This document shows positions 1-8,410 of a stretch of 64,000 nucleotides of DNA, piece after piece. The notes beneath the pieces were generated by a model that saw only the letters and a program-made list of their open reading frames with translations, was not told the origin of the DNA and searched no databases. The stretch's first letter is position 1. Every line of letters starts with the position of its first letter. Origin of the DNA: Lacihabitans sp. LS3-19 (GTDB lineage: Bacteria > Bacteroidota > Bacteroidia > Cytophagales > Spirosomataceae); the NCBI RefSeq assembly GCF_024343575.1, contig NZ_RJUA01000122.1:17609-81608 (forward strand), given 5' to 3'. The translations under genes were made by a program, and so were the position numbers.

Positions 1-171
1 TCTGTACATTTTTGCCATTTCTGCAAACCAAACATTGGCTTCTTTAACAAAGCTGATATGGGCAGCATCATTTTGAGCAGTGAAAAAGGCAATGGCAGCA
101 AATGGTTTCTTAAGCTTTTGGGCAGAAGTATTTAAATTAAAAAATAAAAAGAGGAAAGCTAATAATCTCAT
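1..171 (-). CDS. ThuA-like domain secreted protein, 3' part cut by window edge
   Basis: The first 57 codons of a minus-strand gene are present and the rest lies beyond base 1. It begins with a signal peptide of about 18 residues (hydrophobic Leu/Phe stretch ending SAQ). The mature start (AAIAFFTAQNDAAHISFV, then WFAEMAKMY) resembles the N-terminus of ThuA-like (trehalose utilisation) domains, where a Gly/Asn-Asp-x-AH stretch follows the first beta strand. ThuA-like proteins have a glutamine-amidotransferase-like fold and mostly unknown substrates. The start at 171 is the only ATG in frame; the ATG at 175 is in another frame. It is probably the last gene of the minus-strand run starting at 2581. 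Confidence 0.6.
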   Translation of the reverse strand, partial: MRLLAFLFLFFNLNTSAQKLKKPFAAIAFFTAQNDAAHISFVKEANVWFAEMAKMYR

Positions 172-211
172 TCATTGAAATTCAATTACCTCAAAAATAG
201 TAATTTCAATT

Positions 212-928
212 TCATAAAACCAAAAATCTTTTCTGTGTGTGATTTTCCATATCTAAGTAAGAAATACGCTTGGTGTCTGTATTTACCTCTATTTGTGTGA
301 TGCTTACCGTTTTAATTCCATTTTTACGGTTCAAATTTATACTATCATTCTCGTCCCAATTTCCACCATTTTCATGGAATTCAAGAATTTCTTCAGGCGT
401 ATTTTCTTGAGAAATAGTATTAATATGTTCCAAAAACCAAGAAGCTCTCTTTTCAATCGCATCCTGATCATAAAGTGTTGCGGAAGACCAAATCAATGGC
501 TCTTTTCCTTCGTATTTATTATTAAAAACCGAATTGGAACACCATTTAATTTCGGTGATTCGAGCCTTATTTTCATTTTCAAATATTAATAAAGTAAAAG
601 GCTCCATTTGGTCAAACTCGAAATTTTCCTGAAACAAATCCGCATCATTCCATTTGAAAAAATCCATTATAACTTTACCTCTGCTTTGTCTATATGGAGG
701 CTGAGATATGTGTTTTTTATATCCTCCATTTAACAAAACCAAAGTGTGTTTTTTAGAAGTGGCAATCCAAGTACCTCCCGAAGATGGATCTACAGGGCAA
801 AACACTTCTATACCATTTACTTTAAGCTTTTTGGGAGGTTTGGCTTTCGATCTGATAATGTTTTCATCACGATTTGAGGTCACTACAAACCCTCCATTTT
901 CTACCGGAACATAGGTTAAGACGCACAT
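212..928 (-). CDS. NRDE (TANGO2-like) family protein
   Basis: This 238-residue protein starts MCVLTYVP and carries the name-giving Asn-Arg-Asp-Glu motif at about residues 19-22. A Cys at position 2 and a SGGTWIA segment near residue 50 are also typical of the NRDE/TANGO2 family. Eukaryotic TANGO2 has been linked to Golgi organisation and haem or lipid handling; the bacterial role is not settled, so no reaction is assigned. There is no signal peptide, so it should be cytoplasmic. Its start overlaps the end of the DinB-like gene by 13 bases, which indicates co-transcription. Confidence 0.85.
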   Translation of the reverse strand: MCVLTYVPVENGGFVVTSNRDENIIRSKAKPPKKLKVNGIEVFCPVDPSSGGTWIATSKKHTLVLLNGGYKKHISQPPYRQSRGKVIMDFFKWNDADLFQENFEFDQMEPFTLLIFENENKARITEIKWCSNSVFNNKYEGKEPLIWSSATLYDQDAIEKRASWFLEHINTISQENTPEEILEFHENGGNWDENDSINLNRKNGIKTVSITQIEVNTDTKRISYLDMENHTQKRFLVL

Positions 929-1428
929 GATTCGGCAAGTTTAGATTCACGATATTTCTTAGTCGAGTCTGCTACACCAAAGTCTTCAGGAAGAAATTTA
1001 TGTGGACAAATGGCATTAAAACCAATTTTAATCAAAGCAAAATGATGAATTGTATGCTCTGAAAGATAAATTAATTCTCGAGCGATATTAGACTTCAAAT
1101 TTACCTCCAAATCTCCTATTGTTTGAATAAAATTAACCTCTTGACTTATATCGGAAGAAAGAAGATTATGTTTGATTTCGTCAATCACCTGTAAAGAATA
1201 AACTGGAGAGTTTTCTATCAATAGATTACGATCTCTGTTTTCGTAATTCACAGTCTTATTGCCAGCAAAAAGACAGATATAAAATTCGACAATATGCCTA
1301 ATGTGTTGTCCCAAAGTACTTCCATTTAAGACTTGTATTTTGGCTGTATATTCTTCATTATCAATTTTTTGTACGAGAATTTTTATTTCATCCAAAATAT
1401 TGAGTTGGTAATTCAAAAGGTTTTCCAT
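916..1428 (-). CDS. DinB-like four-helix-bundle protein
   Basis: The 170-residue reading starts at MENLLNYQ. An upstream in-frame start at 1467 would add 13 residues inside the preceding gene and is less likely. Two histidine-rich stretches, GQHIRHIVEF (about residues 44-53) and EHTIHHFALIK (about residues 130-140), match the metal-ligand pattern of the DinB/YfiT superfamily. That fold is used by thiol-dependent transferases and damage-inducible proteins. The substrate cannot be read from sequence. It follows the beta-barrel gene with a gap of only four bases. Confidence 0.75.
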   Translation of the reverse strand: MENLLNYQLNILDEIKILVQKIDNEEYTAKIQVLNGSTLGQHIRHIVEFYICLFAGNKTVNYENRDRNLLIENSPVYSLQVIDEIKHNLLSSDISQEVNFIQTIGDLEVNLKSNIARELIYLSEHTIHHFALIKIGFNAICPHKFLPEDFGVADSTKKYRESKLAESCAS

Positions 1429-1432
1429 TTGC

Positions 1433-2131
1433 TTATTTTTTTTTGGGATTAAAACTATAGGCAACAAAAGGCATCAAGGATTTATGCCTAAAGCGGTCGT
1501 TTTCATAGGTCAAAACTTTGTCAGTTGTGTATTCCATAAACTGAAAACTTAAGCCAAATCTGATGGCTTTATCAGGTGAGAATTTGTATTTATAATATAG
1601 CTCCGAATTCAGACTTCCTCTGTCGCTGTCTGATATCAACAAAACATTAAAAGGTGTTGGTTTTGCTGATTGAACGCTCTGATCTAAACTCGAATTTGAA
1701 GCATCAAAAACACCACTTTGTTTGCCACCGAAAGTCACTCCCAAAGCGTCAATATTAAATCCAACCGAGGATTTTTTAAAGGTATATTGCAAAACAATTA
1801 GGGTATTAAAAGAAACCAAACTTGATTTTGAAAGATTCAAAGTATCAATTTTTTCAGGATTATAATCAGTAAAAAAAGCTACAATACTTTGCTTGCCAGA
1901 AGTGAGTTTTGCGGGTGCAGTCAAATAAGTTTTTTCACCTGAAAAATAGCCATTCGCTCTTAAACCCCAACCAATTTCGAAATGTTTAGATTGACCCATT
2001 CCGTAGGTTGTTCTATAAGAAAATGAAGGAGCAAATTCGTTTTTAGCTGCTACCGCAATATCAAATTTTTGAGCCTTAAGAAATGTTGTAAAACTCAAGA
2101 AAAACAAGATTAAAATGATTGAATTTTTCAT
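1433..2131 (-). CDS. secreted beta-barrel-like protein, function unknown
   Basis: This 232-residue protein has a clean signal peptide ending LKAQ at about residue 20. The mature part alternates polar and aromatic residues in short stretches (SFSYRTTYGM, HFEIGWGLRANGYF, SVGFNIDALGVTF, IRFGLSFQFMEY) and ends in an aromatic strand, FVAYSFN. This is the look of a small outer-membrane beta-barrel. No family motif is recognised. It sits 12 bases after the DM13 lipoprotein gene and is probably co-transcribed with it. Confidence 0.6.
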   Translation of the reverse strand: MKNSIILILFFLSFTTFLKAQKFDIAVAAKNEFAPSFSYRTTYGMGQSKHFEIGWGLRANGYFSGEKTYLTAPAKLTSGKQSIVAFFTDYNPEKIDTLNLSKSSLVSFNTLIVLQYTFKKSSVGFNIDALGVTFGGKQSGVFDASNSSLDQSVQSAKPTPFNVLLISDSDRGSLNSELYYKYKFSPDKAIRFGLSFQFMEYTTDKVLTYENDRFRHKSLMPFVAYSFNPKKK

Positions 2132-2143
2132 TAAATTTTATAT

Positions 2144-2581
2144 TTACTTTAATTCTGAATGACCAAATAATACGGCAAATTGCTTACACCAAATGAGTAT
2201 ATGCTTTTGTTTGGAAAGATCAACTGTAGATGGTATTTCATAAGATTTGTTGCCATTTTCAACTTTCATGGAGAGCTCTTTAAAGTTCGTAATAGCCTTA
2301 TCTTCTGCTATATATATACGCAAATCTGGCCCTGCATCTGTTTTGAAATTTTCTAAAAGCAAGGTCTTTTTTCCATCTGAAGCTTCATAAATCTTAGCTT
2401 TTCCGCTTGTTGGATGTGCTCCGTTTACAAACGTCCCTTCTAAAAGCAACTTTTGAGTAGAAAAATCCATACCCATGTTAGCTGAAGAATCGTCTATTTG
2501 TGAGTTAGAGTCGGGAGAAGGCATTTCGTTTTTGCCACAAGAAAGCAGCAAAAGAGAAAAAATAAATATCAAGTTTTTCAT
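2144..2581 (-). CDS. DM13-domain lipoprotein
   Basis: The 145-residue product starts with a lipoprotein signal (LLLLSC, Cys at about 15) followed by a polar Ser/Asp-rich linker. Residues about 48-145 match the DM13 domain: GTFVNGAHPTSGKAKIYE, then a GPDLRIYIAED segment, ending in an IWCKQFAVLFGHSEL strand with the conserved Cys and Gly. DM13 is a beta-sandwich domain suggested to take part in extracellular redox or adhesion; the bacterial role is unknown. It is the first gene of the run down to the window edge. Confidence 0.85.
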   Translation of the reverse strand: MKNLIFIFSLLLLSCGKNEMPSPDSNSQIDDSSANMGMDFSTQKLLLEGTFVNGAHPTSGKAKIYEASDGKKTLLLENFKTDAGPDLRIYIAEDKAITNFKELSMKVENGNKSYEIPSTVDLSKQKHILIWCKQFAVLFGHSELK

Positions 2582-2663
2582 ATTTAAAAATTAGTTTTAA
2601 ATTAAATATGAAGTAAATATAACGGTTGACAAAAAAGCAGATTGTCGGCTGGAAGACTAAAGA

Positions 2664-3344
2664 TTATTTTAATGCATCAATTGCAGATTTTTTTACCATA
2701 ATTTCCTTTCGTGAGTAGGCAATTACTCCTTCGGATTTTAAGGTATTCAATAGGGAGGTTACGGTTTGCCTGGTGCTGCAAATCAAACTGGAAATATCTT
2801 GATGTGTGAGATAATTGGGTAATGTGATCATACCGTTGGCATCTTCTTCATAGTCTTTGATGATGTCTTTCAAAAAACTAACCAACCTGGTTCTTACATC
2901 CTTAAACATGATATTGGAATAGCGATTTTCGAGACGTTTAAACCAAAAACCTATCCACTTGGAATACTTGACAGCAACTTCGGGTTTGTTTTCGATAAAT
3001 TTCTCAAAATCAGGCACTTTGAAACTACAAAAAGTTGCTGTATCAGATAATACGATAGCATATTCATCTTCATTAGATTGTATCAAATCCAAAGACCCAA
3101 ACATATCGCCTTTTTTCAAAATATCCTTTACTATTTCATTGCCATCAGCATCTATTTTTACAATTTTAAGGCTGCCTTTCTTCAGTGTAAAGACCCGATC
3201 GACGTTTTCTTCTGTAAAAAAAATAATGTCACCCTTTTTAACAGTCTTATATTTCGCGATATAACAAATCTCGTTTATCTCCTTAGAATTAAGGTGTTTA
3301 AACAAGTTATGATTCTGAAGATACCAATACTGGGAACTATACAC
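2664..3344 (-). CDS. Crp/Fnr family transcriptional regulator
   Basis: The 226-residue protein has an N-terminal cyclic-nucleotide-binding-like beta roll (about residues 15-125, with KKGDIIFFTEENVDRVFTLKKGSLK and GDMFGSLDL) and a C-terminal winged helix (about residues 150-220). The recognition region reads LTHQDISSLICSTRQTVTSLLN. No Fnr-type cysteine cluster is seen at the N-terminus. Family members bind an effector in the roll and then a palindromic DNA site. The targets are unknown. A TATATTTG (-7-like) element lies upstream on the minus strand at 3374-3381. Confidence 0.9.
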   Translation of the reverse strand: MYSSQYWYLQNHNLFKHLNSKEINEICYIAKYKTVKKGDIIFFTEENVDRVFTLKKGSLKIVKIDADGNEIVKDILKKGDMFGSLDLIQSNEDEYAIVLSDTATFCSFKVPDFEKFIENKPEVAVKYSKWIGFWFKRLENRYSNIMFKDVRTRLVSFLKDIIKDYEEDANGMITLPNYLTHQDISSLICSTRQTVTSLLNTLKSEGVIAYSRKEIMVKKSAIDALK

Positions 3345-3373
3345 TTTGCTGATTTAAGTTTAATTCGTTTACA

Positions 3374-3381
3374 CAAATATA
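3374..3381 (-). promoter_or_regulatory. -7-like promoter element before the Crp/Fnr gene
   Basis: The minus strand reads TATATTTG, an exact fit to the Bacteroidota -7 consensus TAnnTTTG, 29 bases before the start codon at 3344. No good TTTG -33 element lies at the usual 19-21 base spacing (the nearest, TTTAG, is further away), so the call is tentative. Confidence 0.35.
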
Positions 3382-3423
3382 CATCTGTATACTAATAGTT
3401 TTTAACTAAACTATATTTTAATT

Positions 3424-3867
3424 TCAATGTTTCAATTTTATCCAATTTTTTTCAGCTTCTAGAAAAAGGTGGTTTTCGTCTTTCAACCAATCTTGTAAAG
3501 TGTCGTATTTTTTAGTTTTATAAAACAAGAAAAGTTGATCTTTATAAATTCTAAAACTTTTAGGATCTACACTTACTTTCTCGCCAGTTTTCCCAACAGC
3601 ATAGGCACAATACCCTCCATATTTGGGAGAATATTTTTGTGGATTTGTTTTAAACAAATTAAGGTTTTCTTTTGAAGAAAATTTAAATTTGACGCCATCA
3701 AAAACAGTCGAAAACTCGGGATTACCAAGTAAAGGTGAATTTGAAAAATAAGAAACAACATCATAACCATCAGCCACGTATCCATTCGTGATATAATAAT
3801 TACTTTTTTGGGACCACAAAGCCTGACTTACTATCAATAAAAAGAATAAAAATACTAGCTTTTTCAT
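3424..3867 (-). CDS. secreted YHS-domain protein
   Basis: The 147-residue protein has a signal peptide ending WSQ at about residue 20. A YHS domain spans about residues 35-100: GYDVVSYF, FDGVKFKFSSKENLNLF, YGGYCAYAVG. YHS domains are small, often metal-associated modules; the Cys in YGGYCAYA is the usual conserved one. The start codon overlaps the stop of the ATP-grasp gene by four bases, so it is the last gene of the operon that begins with the UbiA prenyltransferase. Its role there is unknown. Confidence 0.85.
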   Translation of the reverse strand: MKKLVFLFFLLIVSQALWSQKSNYYITNGYVADGYDVVSYFSNSPLLGNPEFSTVFDGVKFKFSSKENLNLFKTNPQKYSPKYGGYCAYAVGKTGEKVSVDPKSFRIYKDQLFLFYKTKKYDTLQDWLKDENHLFLEAEKNWIKLKH

Positions 3868-4877
3868 GTTAATAAATTGTTTTTAAGATTGGCATAAACA
3901 GCCTTAAATTTAAACTCTTGTTTCGCATTTAAAAGAGCTATATCACTTAGTCTTTTCCAATGCCAAGCAATATCTTTGTAAGCGTTAAATAATTTATAAT
4001 CAGGATCAAATACATGTGCACTGTCGGCATTTACCCCATTCAATTCTAAAATTCTAATGTTTTCACCTGCATACAAATCTTCAATACTTTTTACTTTCAG
4101 ATCAAATCTGCCGTAATTAAATCCTTCAAAATTCTTTAAAATTTCGCTCACAACTACTGCCACTTTTTCTTTATCTATTTCAATAGCATTTCTAAATATT
4201 GTACCTCTGCAATGATTGCCAATTTTTTCAATTATTCGAACTTCATTTTCAGGTAAAACCTCATCCCAATTTACCTTTACATTTCGCAGTAAATCTTCCC
4301 AAATCATTACAGCTCTTGGATTGGTTTTAAGTAAACCTTTTACATCTCTTTTTCCATCACCTTTTACACTTAAAAACTCCTTTTTAGTAATCGAACTTAC
4401 TTCCCAATGATTATCCCCTGGCATTCTAGAAACCAATATCGCCAACTCAATTGGATGAGAAATAAACTCTTGAACGATGTATTCTTTTGCTAATTTTTTA
4501 TGATAAAAATCTAATTCATTTTCATCTTTTATTATTTCAACATTTTTGCCTCTTTGCTCATTTAATGGCTTGGCTATCAATGGAAAAGCTATATTGTTTT
4601 TATAAATTTCCAAAATCAATCCTTCGGTTGTTTCAGACTCCGAAACATATAAAGAATTGGGCAAGAATTGAGAAGGAATATTTTTTAAAATCTCTTTTTT
4701 ATCTTCCTCAAAAAAGCCTCCATTTTTTAAACCAATATTGACATTAGCAGGAAAAAAAATATTCCGATTTTTTATACTCAAATACAAATAATAAGGTATC
4801 AATGGAGCGTAGAAAACTTTCCAAGGCCAAAATTCAAAATTCATAATTTTTATAAACAAAAGCTGTAATTTGCTCAT
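3864..4877 (-). CDS. ATP-grasp ligase, D-Ala-D-Ala-ligase-like
   Basis: The 337-residue protein shows the ATP-grasp layout. A lysine strand LIAKPLNEQRGKNV lies at about residue 100, a VQEFISHPIELAILV strand at about 130-145, and the metal-binding pair GRFDLKV and ILELNGVN at about 255-280 (Asp, then Glu-x-Asn). The family joins a carboxylate to an amine or thiol through an acyl phosphate. The substrates are not known. It overlaps YceI by one base and YHS by four, which ties it to the polyketide operon. It might conjugate an amino acid or similar group, but that is conjecture. Confidence 0.75.
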   Translation of the reverse strand: MSKLQLLFIKIMNFEFWPWKVFYAPLIPYYLYLSIKNRNIFFPANVNIGLKNGGFFEEDKKEILKNIPSQFLPNSLYVSESETTEGLILEIYKNNIAFPLIAKPLNEQRGKNVEIIKDENELDFYHKKLAKEYIVQEFISHPIELAILVSRMPGDNHWEVSSITKKEFLSVKGDGKRDVKGLLKTNPRAVMIWEDLLRNVKVNWDEVLPENEVRIIEKIGNHCRGTIFRNAIEIDKEKVAVVVSEILKNFEGFNYGRFDLKVKSIEDLYAGENIRILELNGVNADSAHVFDPDYKLFNAYKDIAWHWKRLSDIALLNAKQEFKFKAVYANLKNNLLT

Positions 4878-5404
4878 TAGCTTTTGGTCAAATTTAAAAG
4901 AATGGAAATCTTAACATTATCACTCATTCCCGGCGTATTTCCACCAAAACCCCAATCGTTTCTGTCAATAGAAAAACTAGATTTTAGTTGAGCTTTATTG
5001 TTTTCTTCTGTAAACGTAAAAGGAATTTTAACGTTTTTAGTAACCGATTTTATGGTCAACTTAAAAACTCCTGTATATTTTCCCTCGCTAACTTTTTCTA
5101 TCGAAATACTGCTCATCGCAATGTTTGGATAAATATCAGGCTGAAAAAACTCTTCCTTTTCAGACAAATGTTTGTCTCTAAGACTATTAGAAGTATTAAC
5201 TGATTTGGAATCTACCGTTGCACTCAAACTTATGGGCTCATTGTTGGCAAACTTCAAACTGGTTCGCATACCTTTTAGGCTTCCGTCTACGCTTACACCC
5301 AACATTTTGGTTTTAAAAGTCACACTACTGGTGCTTGGCAACCAAGTTTGGGCAAGTGAAATTTGAACGGCAAAACAACATAATATCAAAAACTTATATT
5401 TCAT
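4877..5404 (-). CDS. YceI family lipid-binding protein
   Basis: The 175-residue protein has a signal peptide ending SLAQ at about residue 19 and a YceI lipocalin-like fold. Marks are WLPSTSSVTFKTKMLGVSVDG, the family motif SLRDKHLSEKEEFF and a final SFSIDRNDWGFG strand. Known YceI structures hold polyisoprenoid or isoprenoid-quinone chains in the barrel. That fits this position, 82 bases after an FAD oxidoreductase in an operon with a UbiA prenyltransferase and a type III PKS. The likely role is to bind or shuttle the operon's lipid product in the periplasm. Confidence 0.9.
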   Translation of the reverse strand: MKYKFLILCCFAVQISLAQTWLPSTSSVTFKTKMLGVSVDGSLKGMRTSLKFANNEPISLSATVDSKSVNTSNSLRDKHLSEKEEFFQPDIYPNIAMSSISIEKVSEGKYTGVFKLTIKSVTKNVKIPFTFTEENNKAQLKSSFSIDRNDWGFGGNTPGMSDNVKISILLNLTKS

Positions 5405-5486
5405 ATCTTCAATTTTTAAACAAATATCTATTATTCAAAAATAAGCGAATGTCGTTTGGATTACTTTTCAGAGAAATTATAAAATT

Positions 5487-6608
5487 TCAAGTTCCAATCT
5501 TAGAACCGTGGGTGCTTTTGATGATTTTTTGCATGAGATTGGGTGTAGTTTTCAAGATTCTAATGAGCAGATCCGTCGTGAAAGTGTTACCAAATAATCT
5601 TTGAACCATTCTTCCAACCCAAAGTCTTGTGGCAAAGTTTTCTTTCCAAATCTTCTGATAGTTTTCATTTAGATTTTCTTCGTTTTCAAGAATAGTATTC
5701 AGCATAAAAGCTCCGTGAAATGCCATGCTCATGCCATTTCCACAAAGTGGAGCTATCATTCCGGAGGCATCGCCCACGAGGGGAATATCGCCAAAAAACT
5801 TTTCTTTTTTCTCAAAACTTATCTGTGATATTACCTCAGGATTTTTCCAAAGTTTGGTAGAATTAGCGAATATTTTTGCCAGATATGGATTTTTTGAAAG
5901 TATATTTTTTTCTAATTCTTCGATGCTATTATTGCTGACTTTAAGGTTCTTTTTGGTAGTCATGTAGCAAAGACAATATTGACCATTTTCAATGGCAGAA
6001 ATTCCACAATAACCGTCTTTAAAATTATGCAAAGCAATGGTATCCAAAGGAAAATCCGTTTGGATATGGTATTTGACACCAATATATTGATTTAAGGAAG
6101 TACGGTTTTTCGAAATAAAATCACGCTTCCATTCTATGTCTAGATTTGCTCTTTTACCAAAACTCCCAATAGCTTTTTCACTATGGATAGTTTCATTTTC
6201 TAGAATAGTTTCAAACCCATCATTTGATTTTTTAATATCTAAAACTTTGGTGTTTTCTCTAATTTCTACACCAAGATTTTTGGCTATCAGTGCCAATTCA
6301 AAGTCTAGTTTATAGCGACTTATACCAAAACCACCAAGATCAAGCGGAGCATGTATTTCCGTTCCAGAAGGAGATGTTACAATAAGTTTTTTTATGATTG
6401 GAAGCTTCATTTCGCCAAGTGGAAGCCCAAGAGTTTCTAGAAAATCCCAAGATTCTAAACTGATATATTCTCCACAAACTCTATGAAATGGATAGCTATT
6501 TTTTTCAAACAAAACCACCGATTTACCAGCCTTGGCTTGGAGAATCGCCAAGCTCAAACCGGCCAATCCGCCGCCAGTAATCGCTATGTCGTAGGTTTTG
6601 CTTTTCAT
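5487..6608 (-). CDS. FAD-dependent oxidoreductase of the polyketide operon
   Basis: The 373-residue protein opens with a dinucleotide-binding motif, GGGLAG at residues 12-17 with Glu35 ending the second strand, followed by RVCGE at residues 43-47. The second FAD motif, GDIPLVGDASGMIAP, and a GNGMSMAFHGA helix lie near residues 275-300. It belongs to the geranylgeranyl-reductase/aromatic-hydroxylase group of flavoproteins. In the Streptomyces srsABC phenolic-lipid pathway an unrelated-length flavoprotein hydroxylates the ring made by the type III PKS; a similar step is inferred here. It overlaps the methyltransferase by four bases. Confidence 0.85.
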   Translation of the reverse strand: MKSKTYDIAITGGGLAGLSLAILQAKAGKSVVLFEKNSYPFHRVCGEYISLESWDFLETLGLPLGEMKLPIIKKLIVTSPSGTEIHAPLDLGGFGISRYKLDFELALIAKNLGVEIRENTKVLDIKKSNDGFETILENETIHSEKAIGSFGKRANLDIEWKRDFISKNRTSLNQYIGVKYHIQTDFPLDTIALHNFKDGYCGISAIENGQYCLCYMTTKKNLKVSNNSIEELEKNILSKNPYLAKIFANSTKLWKNPEVISQISFEKKEKFFGDIPLVGDASGMIAPLCGNGMSMAFHGAFMLNTILENEENLNENYQKIWKENFATRLWVGRMVQRLFGNTFTTDLLIRILKTTPNLMQKIIKSTHGSKIGT

Positions 6609-7261
6609 TTTTTCACTACTATCAAATGTCTAAAGGCCCAGCACCATTTTATTTGATAATTTTCGATTCCAGCGTTTTCTAAATGTGTTCGCCATTCTTT
6701 TTTGGTAAATCCTCTTTTTACCGATAAAGGAGCGTCGTTTTTAACCAAGTAGGATTTAGAGAAAATTTTTGTTAGAAATTTTATTGAAAAATAAGCCAAT
6801 TCATGCCGATGTAAATCCCCAATAAAAAAACCTTCACTTGAGTTTTTATGCATCCATTTTAGCAATTCCACCAAGGATTCATCATCAAAATGATGGCAAA
6901 AAAGGGAATTGAAAATTACATCATAGAGCCTAACTGGTTGATGTTTTTTATAGTCTTCCTTAATCCAAACAATTTCATTATCAATAGCTTTACTGAAAGT
7001 TATCGCTTCTTCTTTTATGTCCAATCCAAAATATTGATGCTGAGGATTTTTACGTTTAAGACACTTTAAATTATCTCCACCTCCAGAACCAATTTCGAGA
7101 ATAGTCAACGTCGATTTCTTGAAAAAGCCTAGACCTTTCTTGATCACATCATGTCCGCCTAAATAGGTATTGATAAACTTAAGTTCTTTCAGATTTTGAT
7201 ATAAATCTTCCGCAGCTATGTCGTCTTGGTCTAATAATTCTTTTTCATAACTTTTTTTCAT
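6605..7261 (-). CDS. SAM-dependent methyltransferase of the polyketide operon
   Basis: The 218-residue class I methyltransferase has motif I (ILEIGSGGGDN) at about residues 54-64, an acidic second strand (YFGLDIKEE) at about 77-85 and the NSLFCHHF region near residue 120. No membrane segment is obvious. It overlaps the PKS gene by four bases and the oxidoreductase by four, so translation is coupled. By position it should methylate the polyketide ring or a hydroxyl on it, as SrsB does in the Streptomyces phenolic-lipid pathway. The exact acceptor is inferred. Confidence 0.85.
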   Translation of the reverse strand: MKKSYEKELLDQDDIAAEDLYQNLKELKFINTYLGGHDVIKKGLGFFKKSTLTILEIGSGGGDNLKCLKRKNPQHQYFGLDIKEEAITFSKAIDNEIVWIKEDYKKHQPVRLYDVIFNSLFCHHFDDESLVELLKWMHKNSSEGFFIGDLHRHELAYFSIKFLTKIFSKSYLVKNDAPLSVKRGFTKKEWRTHLENAGIENYQIKWCWAFRHLIVVKK

Positions 7262-8328
7262 GCTTCAGACAAAATTAGACTTTCCATAGTTATTCCAGGT
7301 CCAAAACCCGCCACAAATGTTTTCCCCAGCTTCTTGCCCAGCGTTTCTTTCAAGATAAAAATCAAAGTACAGGAAGACATATTACCGTAGTTTTTTAAAA
7401 CTTCAAATGAAGTTTTAAATTCATCTGATTTTAGACCCAAAGACTTCGCAGTTACTTCCAAAATTTTTCTTCCACCTGGGTGAATGGCCCAGTTTGCTAT
7501 ATCTTCTTTTTGCAAATCTATTTTTGAGAGTGCTGTTTCCACAAATGCCGCAATATTATCTTCAATTAATTTAGGCACTTCGGTTTTCAAACTCATCAGA
7601 AAACCATTGGTACTCAGATGCCAGCCCATGCTTTCCTGACTTTCTAAAAACAACTTGGAATAAGCCGATTCAATTTGGAAACCTTGGTCACTATTTTCAA
7701 CCAAACTACATGCTGCCCCATCTCCAAAAAGAAGGTTGGATGTGATGAAATCTAAAGTTTGTTCTTTCTGAAAATGTAAAGTGCAGAGCTCTACCAAAAC
7801 TATTAAAACTTTGGCATTTGCTTGGCTTCTGCAAATTGCATCTGCTTGTTTGAGTGCGTGGATAGCCGCGTAACATCCCATAAAATTCACCGAAGTTCGG
7901 TTAATATCTGAAGGCAAATCTAGAGCTTTAACCAATGAAATATCCAAGCCGGGAGCGGATAATCCTGTACAAGAAACAGTTATTAAATGTGTAATATCTT
8001 GAGGTATTTCTTTAGAAAAAAACGCATTTTCAATAGCACTTACAGCCAATTCCGTTGCATTTTTTTCAAACAATTCCATCCTTTTTTCGATGTTGGGGAA
8101 TGGTTCTAAATCTTCAGTTTTAGGAAAAAACTCTCTGTCTTCTATAGCACAAACATAATCAGGAACGACAGAATATCGTGTAGAAATACCGCTCCTAGCA
8201 TACATCAGCGAGGTTCTTCGCTTTTCACGGACATCTTCCGAACCTATTTTGGCCATAAACTCCAATATACTGGCCTGCTCATTTTTGTATTTTGGTACAG
8301 CCGTACCTATGTGTGTTATGCTGCTCAT
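7258..8328 (-). CDS. type III polyketide synthase (chalcone-synthase-like)
   Basis: The 356-residue length is normal for the family. The full catalytic triad is readable: Cys152 in NFMGCYAA, His283 in WAIHPGGR and Asn316 in YGNMSSC, with the GFGPG loop at 341-345. Such enzymes extend an acyl-CoA starter with malonyl-CoA and cyclise the chain to a pyrone, resorcinol or phloroglucinol ring. The acyl starter and ring type cannot be read from sequence. With methyltransferase, FAD oxidoreductase and UbiA neighbours, an alkylresorcinol- or quinone-type lipid is the best guess. Confidence 0.95.
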   Translation of the reverse strand: MSSITHIGTAVPKYKNEQASILEFMAKIGSEDVREKRRTSLMYARSGISTRYSVVPDYVCAIEDREFFPKTEDLEPFPNIEKRMELFEKNATELAVSAIENAFFSKEIPQDITHLITVSCTGLSAPGLDISLVKALDLPSDINRTSVNFMGCYAAIHALKQADAICRSQANAKVLIVLVELCTLHFQKEQTLDFITSNLLFGDGAACSLVENSDQGFQIESAYSKLFLESQESMGWHLSTNGFLMSLKTEVPKLIEDNIAAFVETALSKIDLQKEDIANWAIHPGGRKILEVTAKSLGLKSDEFKTSFEVLKNYGNMSSCTLIFILKETLGKKLGKTFVAGFGPGITMESLILSEA

Positions 8329-8410
8329 TCCTTATTTTTTGCGAAAATTATATCGAAAATCCAATCAAAACTGTCGTTCAAAAGACAAACCACCTAATTC
8401 GGGTATTGTT